A stretch of 64,000 bases of DNA from Roseococcus sp. (GTDB taxonomy: Bacteria; Pseudomonadota; Alphaproteobacteria; Acetobacterales; Acetobacteraceae): contig JAOAIK010000010.1 of assembly GCA_026414745.1 (NCBI GenBank), positions 37,425 through 101,424 on the forward strand, read 5' to 3'. Both the position numbers and the translations under genes were made by a program. Positions 1 to 11,208 of this stretch are shown one piece after another. Numbering within the stretch: position 1 is the first letter of the stretch; the number at the start of each line of letters is the position of its first letter. Under the pieces are notes generated by a model. The model had not been told where the DNA came from, did no database searches, and saw only the letters and a list, made by a program, of their open reading frames with translations.

Positions 1-509
1 CCACCCCGCTCGCGGTCACGGGCGGGCTGCTCGCGCTGCACGTGACGGGGCAGACGCTGAACATCTTCTCGCAGATCGGAATGATCCTGCTGATCGGGCT
101 GATGGCGAAGAACGGCATCCTGGTGGTGGAGTTCGCCAACCAGCTGCGCGACCGCGGGCTGTCCATCTTCGACGCGGCGCTGGAGGCGAGCGTGGTGCGC
201 CTGCGCCCCATCCTGATGACCTCCATCGCCACCGTGCTCGGCGCCGTGCCGCTGGCCATGGCGACGGGGGCGGGGGCGGAGAGCCGCATGGCGCTCGGCG
301 TGGTCATCGTGGGGGGCATCAGCCTGTCCACCTTCGTCACGCTCTACGCCATTCCCGCGCTCTACGTGATGCTCGCGCGTTTCACCAAACCGGTCGGTCA
401 TATCGAGCGCATGCTGAGCGACCTCGAGGCGCGGGCGCCGGCGGCGGTCGGCGACGAAGCGGCGAAGTATGCGCGCAAGGGCCGCAGCCAGCCCTCGCCA
501 GCGGAGTGA
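1..509 (+). CDS. RND efflux transporter, C-terminal end (partial)
   Basis: This is the last ~169 residues of an inner-membrane RND pump of the AcrB/MexB type, which exports drugs or other toxic compounds by proton antiport with a periplasmic adaptor and an outer-membrane channel. The reading frame is open from base 3, before the first possible internal start, so the gene begins upstream of the window. The segment LNIFSQIGMILLIGLMAKNG followed by ILVVEFANQLRD is the conserved TM10-TM11 signature of HAE-type pumps, then a loop ending RLRPILMTSIATVLGA and the last two membrane spans. The tail after the last helix is hydrophilic. The substrate cannot be told from this part. Confidence 0.9.
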   Translation, partial: TPLAVTGGLLALHVTGQTLNIFSQIGMILLIGLMAKNGILVVEFANQLRDRGLSIFDAALEASVVRLRPILMTSIATVLGAVPLAMATGAGAESRMALGVVIVGGISLSTFVTLYAIPALYVMLARFTKPVGHIERMLSDLEARAPAAVGDEAAKYARKGRSQPSPAE

Positions 510-565
510 CGCGCCCGCCCCGCTGATCTAGTGTCCCCCCGCAAGGCTTGGGGGGAGAGACCGGC

Positions 566-2236
566 ATGGTGACGGGAATGCAGGAGCGCAGCGGCGGGCG
601 GCTTCTGGCCGATGCGCTGGTGGCGAATGGCGCGAGCCACGTCTTCGCCGTGCCGGGGGAGAGCTACCTCGACCTGCTGGACGGCCTCTATGCGGTGCGC
701 AACCGGATCCAGCTCGTCACCTGCCGCTTCGAGGCGGGCGCGGTCCACATGGCCGAGGCGCAGGGCAAGCTCACCGGCAGGCCGGGCGTGGCCGCCGTCA
801 CGCGGGGCCCGGGCGCCTGCCATGCCGCCATCGGCGTGCACGTCGCCATGCAGGATTCGACGCCGCTCGTGCTGCTGGTCGGCCAGATTCCCGTCGAGGA
901 GACCGACCGCGAGAGCTTCCAGGAGGTGGACTACCGTCGCATGTTCAGCCCGCTGGCGAAGTGGGTGACGCAGATCGACGACGCGCGCCGCATCCCCGAG
1001 ATCATGGCGCACGCCTTCGATGTCGCGGTGAGCGGCCGGCCGGGGCCCGTCGTCGTCGCCATCAGCGAGGAGATGCAGAAGCACCGCGTGGCCGTGCCTG
1101 ACATCGGGCCGCAGCGCGTCCTGCCCGCCCATCCGGCCCCGGAGGCCGCGCAGGAGGTGATGGCGCTGCTCGCGCGAGCCGAGCGTCCGCTCGCCATCCT
1201 CGGCGGCAGCCGCTGGAGCGCGGCGGGGAAGGCCGCCATCCGCGATTTCCTCGTGGGCAACGACATCCCGGTGGCGGTCGCCTTCCGCCGGCAGGGGCTG
1301 TTCGACGGCACCAGCGCGCATTACGCGGGCGATCTCGGGGTGGGTGCGGATGCGGGGCTCGTCGCCGCGGCGAAGCGGGCGGACCTGATCCTAGCCATCG
1401 GCACGCGCCTCGGCGAGCCGGTGAGCCAGGGCTACACGCTGCTCGACATGGCCGGCGCCACGCCCCTCGTGCATGTGCATCCGGACCAGAGCGAGATCGG
1501 GCGCGTCTATCGCGTGGCGCTGGGGATCACCAGCGACGTGAACGCCTTCGCCCTGGCCATGGCCGGGCACCGGGTGGCCGCGCCGCGCTGGGGCGCCTGG
1601 CGTGCGGAACTGCGCGCCCTGCGCGAGGCGCAGGCCGTGGCGCCCGACTACGAGGGCCCGCTCAACCTCGCCCGCGCGTTGCAGGCGCTGGAGAAGGAGC
1701 TTCCGGCCGACGCGATCTTCACGACCGACGCCGGCAACTTCGCCACCTGGCCCACGCGCTTCATGCATGTGAAGGAGGGGCAGGACTTCCTCGGCCCCAC
1801 CAACGGCGCCATGGGCTATGGCGTGCCCGCCGCCATCGGCGCGGCCATCGTCCAGCCGGGGCGGCGGGTGATCTGCTTCGTGGGCGATGGCGGCTTCCTG
1901 ATGACGGGCCAGGAGATCGCCACCGCCTTCCATCACGGTGTGGCGCCGATCATCCTCGTGTTCAACAACGGGATGTACGGCACCATCCGCATGTACCAGG
2001 AGCGGACCTACCCCGAACGCGTCTCCGGCACGGAGCTGACCAACCCGGACTTCGCGAAGTTCATCGAAGCCTTCGGCGGCCATGGCGAGGTGGTGGCGCG
2101 CACCGAGGAGCTGGTGCCCGCCTATCGCCGCGCCGCCGCCAGCGGCAAGCCCGCCCTCATCGAAATCCGGATGAACCCGGAGCAGGTGACCAACCGCGCC
2201 ACCATTGCTGATCTGCGCGCCCAGGCGCGGCGCTGA
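566..2236 (+). CDS. Thiamine-diphosphate-dependent enzyme, acetolactate synthase-like
   Basis: A 556-residue ThDP enzyme of the acetolactate synthase/benzoylformate decarboxylase superfamily, probably acting on a 2-oxo acid in the cytoplasm. Three domains in the usual order: N-terminal PYR domain with the catalytic Glu56 in CRFEAGA and the GPGACHA turn; a central domain around 195-330; a C-terminal PP domain with the ThDP/Mg motif GDG at 440-442 and its NN partner at 467-468. I chose ATG 566 because a G-rich ribosome site (GGGGGAGA) precedes it; a TTG at 548 lies inside that site and is rejected. No small regulatory subunit (ilvN) is adjacent, so this is more likely a catabolic or uncharacterised ThDP enzyme than the biosynthetic AHAS. 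It converges on the pirin gene. Confidence 0.85.
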   Translation: MVTGMQERSGGRLLADALVANGASHVFAVPGESYLDLLDGLYAVRNRIQLVTCRFEAGAVHMAEAQGKLTGRPGVAAVTRGPGACHAAIGVHVAMQDSTPLVLLVGQIPVEETDRESFQEVDYRRMFSPLAKWVTQIDDARRIPEIMAHAFDVAVSGRPGPVVVAISEEMQKHRVAVPDIGPQRVLPAHPAPEAAQEVMALLARAERPLAILGGSRWSAAGKAAIRDFLVGNDIPVAVAFRRQGLFDGTSAHYAGDLGVGADAGLVAAAKRADLILAIGTRLGEPVSQGYTLLDMAGATPLVHVHPDQSEIGRVYRVALGITSDVNAFALAMAGHRVAAPRWGAWRAELRALREAQAVAPDYEGPLNLARALQALEKELPADAIFTTDAGNFATWPTRFMHVKEGQDFLGPTNGAMGYGVPAAIGAAIVQPGRRVICFVGDGGFLMTGQEIATAFHHGVAPIILVFNNGMYGTIRMYQERTYPERVSGTELTNPDFAKFIEAFGGHGEVVARTEELVPAYRRAAASGKPALIEIRMNPEQVTNRATIADLRAQARR

Positions 2237-2263
2237 GGCCCGGCCCCGGAGGACGGCAGCCGC

Positions 2264-2971
2264 TCAGGCCGCCACCTCCACCAGCACCAGCTCGGCTTCC
2301 TCCTCCGCGCGGATGAGGAGTTCCGTCTCGTCGCGGATGGCCGCGCCGTCGCGCGCCGAGAGCGCCGCGCCGTTCACCGTCACGCGGCCGCGCGCCGGGA
2401 CGAGATAGGCGGCGCGACCGGGGGCGAGCGGCTGGCGCAATTCCTGTCCGGGCGCGAGCGTCGCCGCCATCACCGCGGCGTCGGCGTTGATGGGCAGGGC
2501 GCCGGCCTCGGCATCGCCGACCCGGCCGCCGGCCAGCACCTCGAAACGGGCCTCGCGCCCCGCCCTGGGGAAGGACTTGGTGCCCCACCCGGGCGTCGCT
2601 CCGGCCCTGTCGGGGAGGATCCAGATCTGGAAGATGCGCGTCGGCATGGCCTCCAGATTGTATTCGCTGTGCACCACGCCGGTGCCGGCAGACATGACCT
2701 GCACATCGCCGGCCTCGGTGCGGCCCTCATTGCCCATGCTGTCGCGGTGGGTGATCGCCCCTTCGCGCACATAGGTGATGATCTCCATGTCGCGGTGCGG
2801 GTGCGGGTCGAAGCCCGTGCCGGGGGCGATCTCGTCGTCGTTCCACACGCGCAGCCGGCCCCAGCCCATGCGCGAACGGTCGTGGTAGTGGCCGAAGGAG
2901 AAATGGTGCCGCGCCTTGAGCCAGCCGAAATCGGCGCCGCCGAGGCTCGCGAAGGGGCGGATGTCGATCAT
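2264..2971 (-). CDS. Pirin family protein (bicupin)
   Basis: A 235-residue pirin, an iron-binding bicupin; some bacterial members (YhhW) have quercetin 2,3-dioxygenase activity in vitro. The metal ligands of the N-terminal cupin are all present: His57 and His59 in DPHPHRDMEI, His101 and Glu103 in GVVHSEYN. The start MIDIRPF gives the standard pirin length; upstream in-frame codons read through low-complexity sequence and were not used. It is separated by 125 bp from the upstream cbb3-associated genes on the same strand, so it could be co-transcribed, but pirins usually stand alone. The physiological substrate is unknown. Confidence 0.85.
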   Translation of the reverse strand: MIDIRPFASLGGADFGWLKARHHFSFGHYHDRSRMGWGRLRVWNDDEIAPGTGFDPHPHRDMEIITYVREGAITHRDSMGNEGRTEAGDVQVMSAGTGVVHSEYNLEAMPTRIFQIWILPDRAGATPGWGTKSFPRAGREARFEVLAGGRVGDAEAGALPINADAAVMAATLAPGQELRQPLAPGRAAYLVPARGRVTVNGAALSARDGAAIRDETELLIRAEEEAELVLVEVAA

Positions 2972-3096
2972 GGTCGTGATCCCGCGGGGCCGGCTTGTGG
3001 CCCCTGTCGCGCGGCAGATAGCGGACCGGTGCGGCCCGCGCCATGCCGCGCGCGCGATCGCGCCCATTCAGCGCGGTGATGGGCGCGCCGGCAGGC

Positions 3097-3282
3097 TCAA
3101 TGCGCCGCGCGGTCCTTCGCGTCGAAGTGCCGCTTCACGATGCCGTAGCCGTAGAACAGCCCGAAGGCGGTCAGCATCACCCCCCAGGCGTAGAAATAGC
3201 CCTCGGCCACCGCGACGATGAGCAGCCCGACCAGCGCCAGCGCCGCGGCCAGGACCATGAACAGGACGGAGGAGACAGGCAT
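3097..3282 (-). CDS. Small two-helix membrane protein downstream of ccoS
   Basis: A 61-residue protein with two predicted membrane helices (about residues 5-27 and 29-49) and a charged C-terminal tail (KRHFDAKDRAAH). I do not recognise a family. Its ATG overlaps the ccoS stop codon by one base (TGATG), so it looks translationally coupled and is the last gene of the cbb3 assembly operon. The position suggests a role in oxidase assembly or membrane quality control, but this is inference from context only. Confidence 0.65.
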   Translation of the reverse strand: MPVSSVLFMVLAAALALVGLLIVAVAEGYFYAWGVMLTAFGLFYGYGIVKRHFDAKDRAAH

Positions 3283-3445
3283 CAGCGGGGTCCTTTCTTC
3301 CCGGGAGTGTCGTCGTCGAAGAGGATTCGCGCGGCCGCGCCGTCGAGATCCTCGAACTGGCCCGAGCGCAGCGCATAGAGGAAGGCCGCGAGGCCGATGA
3401 GCCCGAGCGCCAGCGCGGCGGGAATGAGCCAGACCAGGATGTCCA

Positions 3446-3446
<1 letters not shown>
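3282..3446 (-). CDS. ccoS: Cbb3-type cytochrome oxidase assembly protein CcoS
   Basis: A 54-residue protein with one N-terminal membrane helix (MDILVWLIPAALALGLIGLA) followed by FLYALRSGQFEDLDG and a short acidic tail. This is the hallmark of CcoS/FixS, needed for loading heme and CuB into CcoN. Its ATG overlaps the ccoI stop by one base, and it ends in a one-base overlap with the next small gene. Placement directly after ccoGHI is the classic order. Confidence 0.92.
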
Positions 3447-5781
<2,335 letters not shown>

Positions 5782-5785
<4 letters not shown>

Positions 5786-6246
5786 GGCAGGAGCAGCCTC
5801 TGGCGGATGTCGAGCCGCCGGCCCTCGCCGTCCGTCAGGGTGCCGCGGAACTCCCATTGGCCGGGGCGCAGCGCGGGCAGATCGAAGCCCTGGCGCGGCG
5901 TGGCGACGCCGAGCTCCACCACCCTGCCCTCCAGCGGACGCAGCAGATGCGCCTCGATCACGCCCTCCACCGCCCGGCCCTCGCGGTCGGTCACCGCCAC
6001 CGCGATGCGGCCCTCGCGCAGCGCCACGCGCGGCGTCCAGCCCAGCGCGTCCTGGCGGGCGGCCTCCTCCAGCACGAGGTTGTAGGCGCGGCCGCGGTCG
6101 TAGCTCTGCCCGGTCGTGAGGCCGGGGAAGGTGCTGAGCGCAGCCCAGACCATCACCCCGTTCACGACGATCACGACCAGCATGCCGCCGACGAAGATCC
6201 AGGGGATCCAGCCGCTGCGGCGCGGGGTGGCGGCGCTTCGGCTCAT
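5782..6246 (-). CDS. ccoH: FixH/CcoH family assembly protein
   Basis: A 154-residue membrane protein with one N-terminal helix (about 13-37, WIPWIFVGGMLVVIVVNGVM) and a periplasmic beta-rich domain ending in a GQWEFRGTL motif, typical of FixH. FixH/CcoH binds the cbb3 oxidase and stabilises its late assembly. ATGA overlaps join it to ccoG upstream and GTGA to ccoI downstream, so the three are translated as a coupled unit. Confidence 0.92.
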
Positions 6247-7751
6247 GGGCGCGGCCCCAGGAAGCTGCTGCCCTGGGCGAGCACGCTGCGCCCCTGCGCA
6301 TCGAGCAGGCGGAAGGTCACGGGCGTGCTCTCGGGCAGGCGCAGGCCGGGCGGGGCGGTGACCAGGGCCCGCCACTGGGTGATGCCGTCCTCGCGCGTCG
6401 TGATCACCGGGCGGCCGGCCGCGTCCCGCGGCGCGTCCTGCACCGTGAGCCGCAGGCCCTGCGGGCCTTCGAGCACCACGGCGAGCTGCAGGGTCTCGCC
6501 CCGGCCCTTGTGCGCGAGCTTGAGCGTGTATCCGTTGCGGATGCCGCCGTCGGAGAGGGTGACGTAGAGCGGCGCACGGTCGCGCTGGACGGAGAGGGTC
6601 AGCGTCTCGCGCATCAGCCAGGCGCCGAGCATGACGAGCAGCACGGCCGTCAGCACCCCGGCGTAGAGAAGGGTGCGCGGGCGGATCAGCCTCTGTGGCC
6701 GGCGCGCCGCCATGCCCGCGGCCAGCCGCTCGGGCCCGGGCGGCAGCCCCCTGGTCGCGGCCTCGCTGGCGGCGAGATTCTTCAGCGTCTCGAAGGCGAT
6801 CAGCCCCTTCGTGCGGCCGAGCTTCGCCATCACCTCGTCGCAGGCGTCGATGCACAGCCCGCAGCCGATGCATTCGAGCTGCTGACCGTCGCGGATGTCG
6901 ATCCCCGTGGGGCAGACATGGAGGCAGGCCTTGCAGTCGACGCAGTCGCCGTGCCCGCCGTCCGGCTTGCCGCGCGGCTCGCCGCGCCAGGCGCGATAGG
7001 TGACGACGCGGCTGTCCTCGTCGAGCATCGCGGCCTGGAAGCGCGGCCACGGGCACATGTAGGTGCACACCTGCTCGCGCGCCGCGCCGGCCAGCACGTA
7101 GGTCGTGGCGGTGAACAGCCCGAAGAAGCCGTAGACCGCGAGCGAGGCGCGGCCCGTGAGGATCTCCACCGCCACGGTCGGCGCGTCGTTGAAGTACATG
7201 ATCCAGGCGCCGCCGGTCGCCATGGCGATGGCGAGCCAGGCGGCATGCTTGACGAGCTTGAGCCGCCACCAGCGCGCGTTTCTCGGGCCCTGGTCGAGCT
7301 TCATGCGCGCGTTGCGGTCGCCCTCGATGCGGCGCTCCACCCACATGAAGAGGTCGGTCCAGACCGTCTGCGGGCAGGTGAAGCCGCACCACAGCCGCCC
7401 GAACAGGGAGGTGACGGCGAACAGGCCGATCGCGCCGAGCACCAGCGCGCCGGTGAGGAAGTACACCTCCTGCGGCCAGATCTCGAACCAGAAGAAGAAC
7501 AGGCGCGCATGCGCCATGTCCACGAGCACGGCCTGGTCGGGCACGCCCTCGCCGCGGTCCCAGCGGATCCAGGGCACGAGGTAGTAGAGCGAGAGCAGCG
7601 CCGCCAGCACCGCCCATTTCGCGCGCCGCACCGGGCCGGACACCGCGCGCGGATAGACCTTCTGGTGCGCGGCGTAGAGGGAGGGTTCGCTCGTCGGCAC
7701 CGACACCTTGCCCTCCTTCCCTGGCGGCCTGCCCGGTGCAAACGCGTTCAT
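6243..7751 (-). CDS. ccoG: Cytochrome c oxidase accessory protein CcoG (FixG)
   Basis: A 502-residue membrane-bound 2[4Fe-4S] protein; in Rhodobacter CcoG acts as a cupric reductase supplying Cu(I) for cbb3 assembly. Several membrane helices in the first ~230 residues contain CGFTCP (C122, C126) and CTYMCP (C229, C233). A ferredoxin-like segment follows with C270, C273, C276, C280 and C294, C297, C300, C304, then one more helix near 375 and a C-terminal Ig-like domain. All cluster cysteines are intact. It lies 10 bp after ccoP in the same operon. Confidence 0.95.
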   Translation of the reverse strand: MNAFAPGRPPGKEGKVSVPTSEPSLYAAHQKVYPRAVSGPVRRAKWAVLAALLSLYYLVPWIRWDRGEGVPDQAVLVDMAHARLFFFWFEIWPQEVYFLTGALVLGAIGLFAVTSLFGRLWCGFTCPQTVWTDLFMWVERRIEGDRNARMKLDQGPRNARWWRLKLVKHAAWLAIAMATGGAWIMYFNDAPTVAVEILTGRASLAVYGFFGLFTATTYVLAGAAREQVCTYMCPWPRFQAAMLDEDSRVVTYRAWRGEPRGKPDGGHGDCVDCKACLHVCPTGIDIRDGQQLECIGCGLCIDACDEVMAKLGRTKGLIAFETLKNLAASEAATRGLPPGPERLAAGMAARRPQRLIRPRTLLYAGVLTAVLLVMLGAWLMRETLTLSVQRDRAPLYVTLSDGGIRNGYTLKLAHKGRGETLQLAVVLEGPQGLRLTVQDAPRDAAGRPVITTREDGITQWRALVTAPPGLRLPESTPVTFRLLDAQGRSVLAQGSSFLGPRP

Positions 7752-7761
7752 GGCCCTCGCC

Positions 7762-8631
7762 TCACTCCCCGCCGCCGAGAGCGTGGACGTAGACGGTCAG
7801 CATGTTGATGGTGGCGGGATCGAGCCGCCCCCGCCAGGCGGGCATGACGCCCGCGCGGCTGTAGGCGATGCTGCGCACGATGCTCGCCTTGTCGCCGCCG
7901 TAGAGCCAGATGCGGTCGTTCAGCCGCGGCGCGCCCATCTCGCGGTTGCCCTCGCCGCGCTCGCCGTGGCAGGCGGCGCAGTTCTCGGCGTAGAGGCCGG
8001 CGCCGCGCTCGGCGGCGGCGCGGTCCGTCGCGCGGCCGGCGAGGGAGAGGACATGCTCCGCCACGTCGTTGATCTGCGCGAGGGTGAGCATCTGCGAGGC
8101 GAGATAGGCGGGCATGGCGATGCCCCGTTCCTCGTCGCTCTCGCCCGCGCGCACGCCGTGCGAGATGGTGTGGTGAATGGCCTCGAAGCTGCCGCCGAAG
8201 ATCCAGTCGTCGTCGGCGAGGCTCGGGAAGCCGCCCGGTGCGCCCTGGCCGCCCGCGCCGTGGCAGCCGGCGCAGTTGTTGGCGAAAGCGATGCGGCCGC
8301 CGGCCATGGCGAAGGCGCGCAGTTCGGGGTCGGCGGCGATCTGCTCGGGCGTGGCGGCGCGGATACGCGCCAGCATCGGCTCCATCCGCGCGCGGCCCTG
8401 CTCGATCTGCGCGGGCAGGGCGCCGCGCGCCGTCCAGCCCGTCAGGCCCGTGGCGCCGGTGATGGGCAGGGCAGGGTAGAGCACCACCCACACCAGCGAG
8501 AACAGCACCGTGGCGTAGAAGGTGTAGAGCCACCACTTCGGCAGCGGCGTGTTCAGCTCCTTCAGCCCGTCCCACTCATGGCCGGTGGTGTTCTGGCCGG
8601 AGAGGCTGTCCTTTTCGATTTTCGTCGGCAT
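7762..8631 (-). CDS. ccoP: Cbb3-type cytochrome c oxidase subunit III (diheme CcoP)
   Basis: A 289-residue diheme c-type cytochrome subunit that passes electrons from soluble cytochrome c towards CcoO/CcoN. It has the FixP N-terminal segment, one membrane helix (about 36-52) and two periplasmic cytochrome domains with CAGCH at 120-124 and CAACH at 218-222. Distal methionine candidates lie in AMPAY and GVMPAW. Length is normal. Third structural gene of the ccoNOQP operon. Confidence 0.96.
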   Translation of the reverse strand: MPTKIEKDSLSGQNTTGHEWDGLKELNTPLPKWWLYTFYATVLFSLVWVVLYPALPITGATGLTGWTARGALPAQIEQGRARMEPMLARIRAATPEQIAADPELRAFAMAGGRIAFANNCAGCHGAGGQGAPGGFPSLADDDWIFGGSFEAIHHTISHGVRAGESDEERGIAMPAYLASQMLTLAQINDVAEHVLSLAGRATDRAAAERGAGLYAENCAACHGERGEGNREMGAPRLNDRIWLYGGDKASIVRSIAYSRAGVMPAWRGRLDPATINMLTVYVHALGGGE

Positions 8632-8645
8632 GGTCTCGCCCTTCC

Positions 8646-8798
8646 TCAGCCCTGCTTCCCGTCACGGAAGATCATCTCGCCGCGCCGGCGCCATTCCTCG
8701 CGCCGCGAAGGGCGCATCACCCATACCAGGATCCCGGCGAAGAGCAGGAAGAACCAGACGACCCAGAGGGTGGAGAAGAGGGGTTGCAGCTCGCTCAT
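8646..8798 (-). CDS. ccoQ: Cbb3-type cytochrome c oxidase subunit CcoQ (FixQ)
   Basis: A 50-residue protein read directly from the minus strand between ccoO and ccoP. It starts MSELQPLFSTLWVVWF, has a single membrane helix (about 9-28) and ends in a basic/acidic tail RREEWRRRGEM. Size, topology and position match CcoQ, which stabilises the interaction of CcoP with the CcoNO core. It starts 10 bp after ccoO and ends 14 bp before ccoP. Confidence 0.9.
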   Translation of the reverse strand: MSELQPLFSTLWVVWFFLLFAGILVWVMRPSRREEWRRRGEMIFRDGKQG

Positions 8799-8808
8799 CG
8801 CCGCCTCC

Positions 8809-9540
8809 TCACTGCTGGCGGAGCTGGGCGGGAGTCACGTCGCGGAAATCGACGAGCGTGCCCAGCATCTGCAGATAGGCGACCAGCGCGTCCATCTCGG
8901 TGATCACCGACGGGTTGCCGTCGAAGGCCGCCTGGCGGGCGCGGGCGTAGCGGGACTGGAAGCCGGCCGCGTCGCGGTCGGGGCGCGCCTGCGCCTCGAG
9001 GTCTGCGCGCGCGTTCGCCACCATCTCGTCCGTGTAGGGCACGCCGAGCGCGCGCAGCGCGCGCAGATGCTCCTGCACGTTCCGGTAGTCGAGCGGGCGG
9101 TCGAGGAAGGCGTAGGGCGGCATGACGCTGCCCGGCACCAGCGCGCGCGGGTCGCGCAGATGCGCCGCATGCCAGTCGTCGGAGTAGCGGCCGCCGACGC
9201 GCGCCAGATCCGGCCCCGTGCGCTTGGAGCCCCACTGGAAGGGATGGTCGTACATGCTCTCGGCCGCGAGCGAGTAGTGGCCGTAACGCTCGTGCTCGTC
9301 GCGGAAGGGGCGCACCATCTGGCTGTGGCAGACGTAGCAGCCCTCGCGGATGTAGATGTTGCGGCCCATCAACTCGAGCGGCGTGTAGGGGCGGATGCCC
9401 TGCACCCGCTCGATGGTGCTCTCCACCGTGAAGAGCGGCACGATCTGCGCGAGCCCGCCGATCGAGACGGTGATGAGCGAGAGCACGGCGAGCAGGATGA
9501 CGTTCCGCTCGATGGTGCCGTGGGTGAAGTTCTTCAGCAT
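8809..9540 (-). CDS. ccoO: Cbb3-type cytochrome c oxidase subunit II (monoheme CcoO)
   Basis: A 243-residue monoheme subunit. An N-terminal membrane anchor (about 13-37) is followed by the periplasmic cytochrome c domain with CYVCH at 68-72 in the conserved context [18 protein letters not shown]. The methionine ligand is likely in [10 protein letters not shown]. It relays electrons from CcoP to the CcoN catalytic core. It lies 13 bp after ccoN. Confidence 0.97.
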   Translation of the reverse strand: MLKNFTHGTIERNVILLAVLSLITVSIGGLAQIVPLFTVESTIERVQGIRPYTPLELMGRNIYIREGCYVCHSQMVRPFRDEHERYGHYSLAAESMYDHPFQWGSKRTGPDLARVGGRYSDDWHAAHLRDPRALVPGSVMPPYAFLDRPLDYRNVQEHLRALRALGVPYTDEMVANARADLEAQARPDRDAAGFQSRYARARQAAFDGNPSVITEMDALVAYLQMLGTLVDFRDVTPAQLRQQ

Positions 9541-9553
9541 GGCGCGGGCTCCC

Positions 9554-11044
9554 TCACTCGGCCGGCACGGCGCGCGCGCCTGCGGGGGCGGCGGCGCGGA
9601 CCGGCTCCTCGGCCTCGCTCTCGGTGATGGTCTTCCAGACGTTCCAGGCCATGAGCATCGCGCCGGCGAGGTAGAGCACGCCGCCGATCACGCGGATCAC
9701 GTAGTAGGGGTGCATGGCCGCCACGGTCTCGATGAAGCTGTACTGCAGGAAGCCGAGCTCGTCGTAGGCGCGCCACATGAGCCCCTGCATGATGCCCGAG
9801 ACCCACATCGCCGTGATGTAGAGCACGATGCCGATGGTCGCGAGCCAGAAGTGCCAGGACATCAGCCTGTGGCTCCACATGCCGCGCCGGCCCCACAGCG
9901 TCGGGATCAGCCAGTAGAGCGCGCCGAAGGTGACCAGGCCGTTCCACCCCAGCGCGCCCGAATGCACGTGGCCGATCGTCCAGTCCGTGTAGTGCGACAG
10001 GCCGTTGACCGCGCGGATCGACATCACCGGCCCTTCGAAGGTGGACATGCCGTAGAAGGCGACCGCCGTGACGGAGAAGCGCAGCCCAGGATTGGTGCGC
10101 AGCTTGTCCCAGGCGCCCGAGAGCGTCATGATCCCGTTGATCATGCCGCCCCAGGAGGGCATCCAGAGCATGACCGAGAACACCATGCCGAGCGTCTGCG
10201 CCCAGTCGGGCAGGGCGGTGTAGTGCAGGTGGTGCGGGCCCGCCCAGATGTAGAGGAAGATCAGCGACCAGAAGTGCACGATGGAGAGGCGGTAGGAATA
10301 GACCGGTCGCTCTTCCTGCTCCGGAATGAAGTAGTACATCATCCCGAGGAAGCCCGCCGTCAGGAAGAAACCGACCGCGTTGTGGCCGTACCACCACTGG
10401 ATCATCGCGCCCTGCACGCCCGGAGGCGCCGCATAGGACCAGGTGCTGCCGATCGAGACGGGAAGCGAGATGTTGTTCCCGATGTGCAGCATCGCGACCG
10501 TGATGATGAAGGCGAGGAAGAACCAGTTCGCCACGTAGATGTGCGGCTCCTCGCGCTTCATGATCGTGCCGACGAAGGCGACGAGGTAGATCACCCACAG
10601 CAGGGTCAGGAACAGGTCCACGAACCACTCCGGCTCGGCGTATTCCTTGCCCTGCGTGACGCCGAGCACGTAGCCGAGCGCCGCCGAGACGATGAAGAAC
10701 TGGTAGCCCCAGAACAGGAACCAGCCCATCTCCTCGCCGCCGAAGAGCCGCGCGCGGCAGGTGCGCTGCACGATGTAGAGCGAGGTGCCGAGCAGCGCGT
10801 TGCCGCCGAAGGCGAAGATCACCGCGCTGGTGTGCAGCGGGCGCAGTCGGCCGAAAGTCGTCCACTCCAGGTCGAGGTTGAGGACCGGCCAAGCGAGCTG
10901 GGCGGCGATCACGACGCCGACCAGGAAGCCCACGATCCCCCAGAAGAGGGTGACGAGGGCAAAGGCGCGGATCGGCCCCTCGACATAGTCGGGCATGGGT
11001 CTCGGCAGGGCGCCCCCATGGGCGGGCGCGGCGGCGGTAGCCAT
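9554..11044 (-). CDS. ccoN: Cbb3-type cytochrome c oxidase subunit I (CcoN)
   Basis: A 496-residue heme-copper oxidase catalytic subunit of the C family, with high oxygen affinity. About 12 membrane helices. Histidine ligands are present: low-spin heme b His71 ([10 protein letters not shown]), CuB candidates His221 (WYGHNAVGF) and His271/272 (GPHHLHYT), and the heme pair His359/His361 in [10 protein letters not shown] chose ATG 11044 because GAGGAAGG lies just upstream; the open frame extends 23 codons further but without family similarity. First gene of the operon, with an FNR/FixK-type box about 90 bp upstream, which implies induction under low oxygen. Confidence 0.97.
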   Translation of the reverse strand: MATAAAPAHGGALPRPMPDYVEGPIRAFALVTLFWGIVGFLVGVVIAAQLAWPVLNLDLEWTTFGRLRPLHTSAVIFAFGGNALLGTSLYIVQRTCRARLFGGEEMGWFLFWGYQFFIVSAALGYVLGVTQGKEYAEPEWFVDLFLTLLWVIYLVAFVGTIMKREEPHIYVANWFFLAFIITVAMLHIGNNISLPVSIGSTWSYAAPPGVQGAMIQWWYGHNAVGFFLTAGFLGMMYYFIPEQEERPVYSYRLSIVHFWSLIFLYIWAGPHHLHYTALPDWAQTLGMVFSVMLWMPSWGGMINGIMTLSGAWDKLRTNPGLRFSVTAVAFYGMSTFEGPVMSIRAVNGLSHYTDWTIGHVHSGALGWNGLVTFGALYWLIPTLWGRRGMWSHRLMSWHFWLATIGIVLYITAMWVSGIMQGLMWRAYDELGFLQYSFIETVAAMHPYYVIRVIGGVLYLAGAMLMAWNVWKTITESEAEEPVRAAAPAGARAVPAE

Positions 11045-11131
11045 TGCGTGTCCTTCCTCGCTCCTCGGCGCGCGCGGAACCGCTGTCCCGCGGCCGTGAG
11101 GAGAGCGAAGCATTGCTGCGCCGCAGCGTCC

Positions 11132-11145
11132 TTGAGGGAGATCAA
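11132..11145. promoter_or_regulatory. FNR/FixK-type binding site between ccoN and the DUF2189 gene
   Basis: TTGAG-GGAG-ATCAA differs from the FNR/FixK/Anr consensus TTGAT-N4-ATCAA at a single position. It is 87 bp upstream of the ccoN start on one side and 63 bp upstream of the divergent DUF2189 gene on the other. FNR/FixK control of cbb3 operons is well established in alphaproteobacteria. Which of the two promoters, or both, is controlled cannot be settled by reading. Confidence 0.75.
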
Positions 11146-11208
11146 TCCCCTCGCCCCCGGTTTCGGGGAAACAATAGACTGATATCCCGCAGACCCGAGG
11201 AGGTTCCG

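Noticed and set aside
548..565. TTG 548 as start of the ThDP enzyme
   Set aside because: It overlaps the G-rich ribosome site that serves ATG 566.
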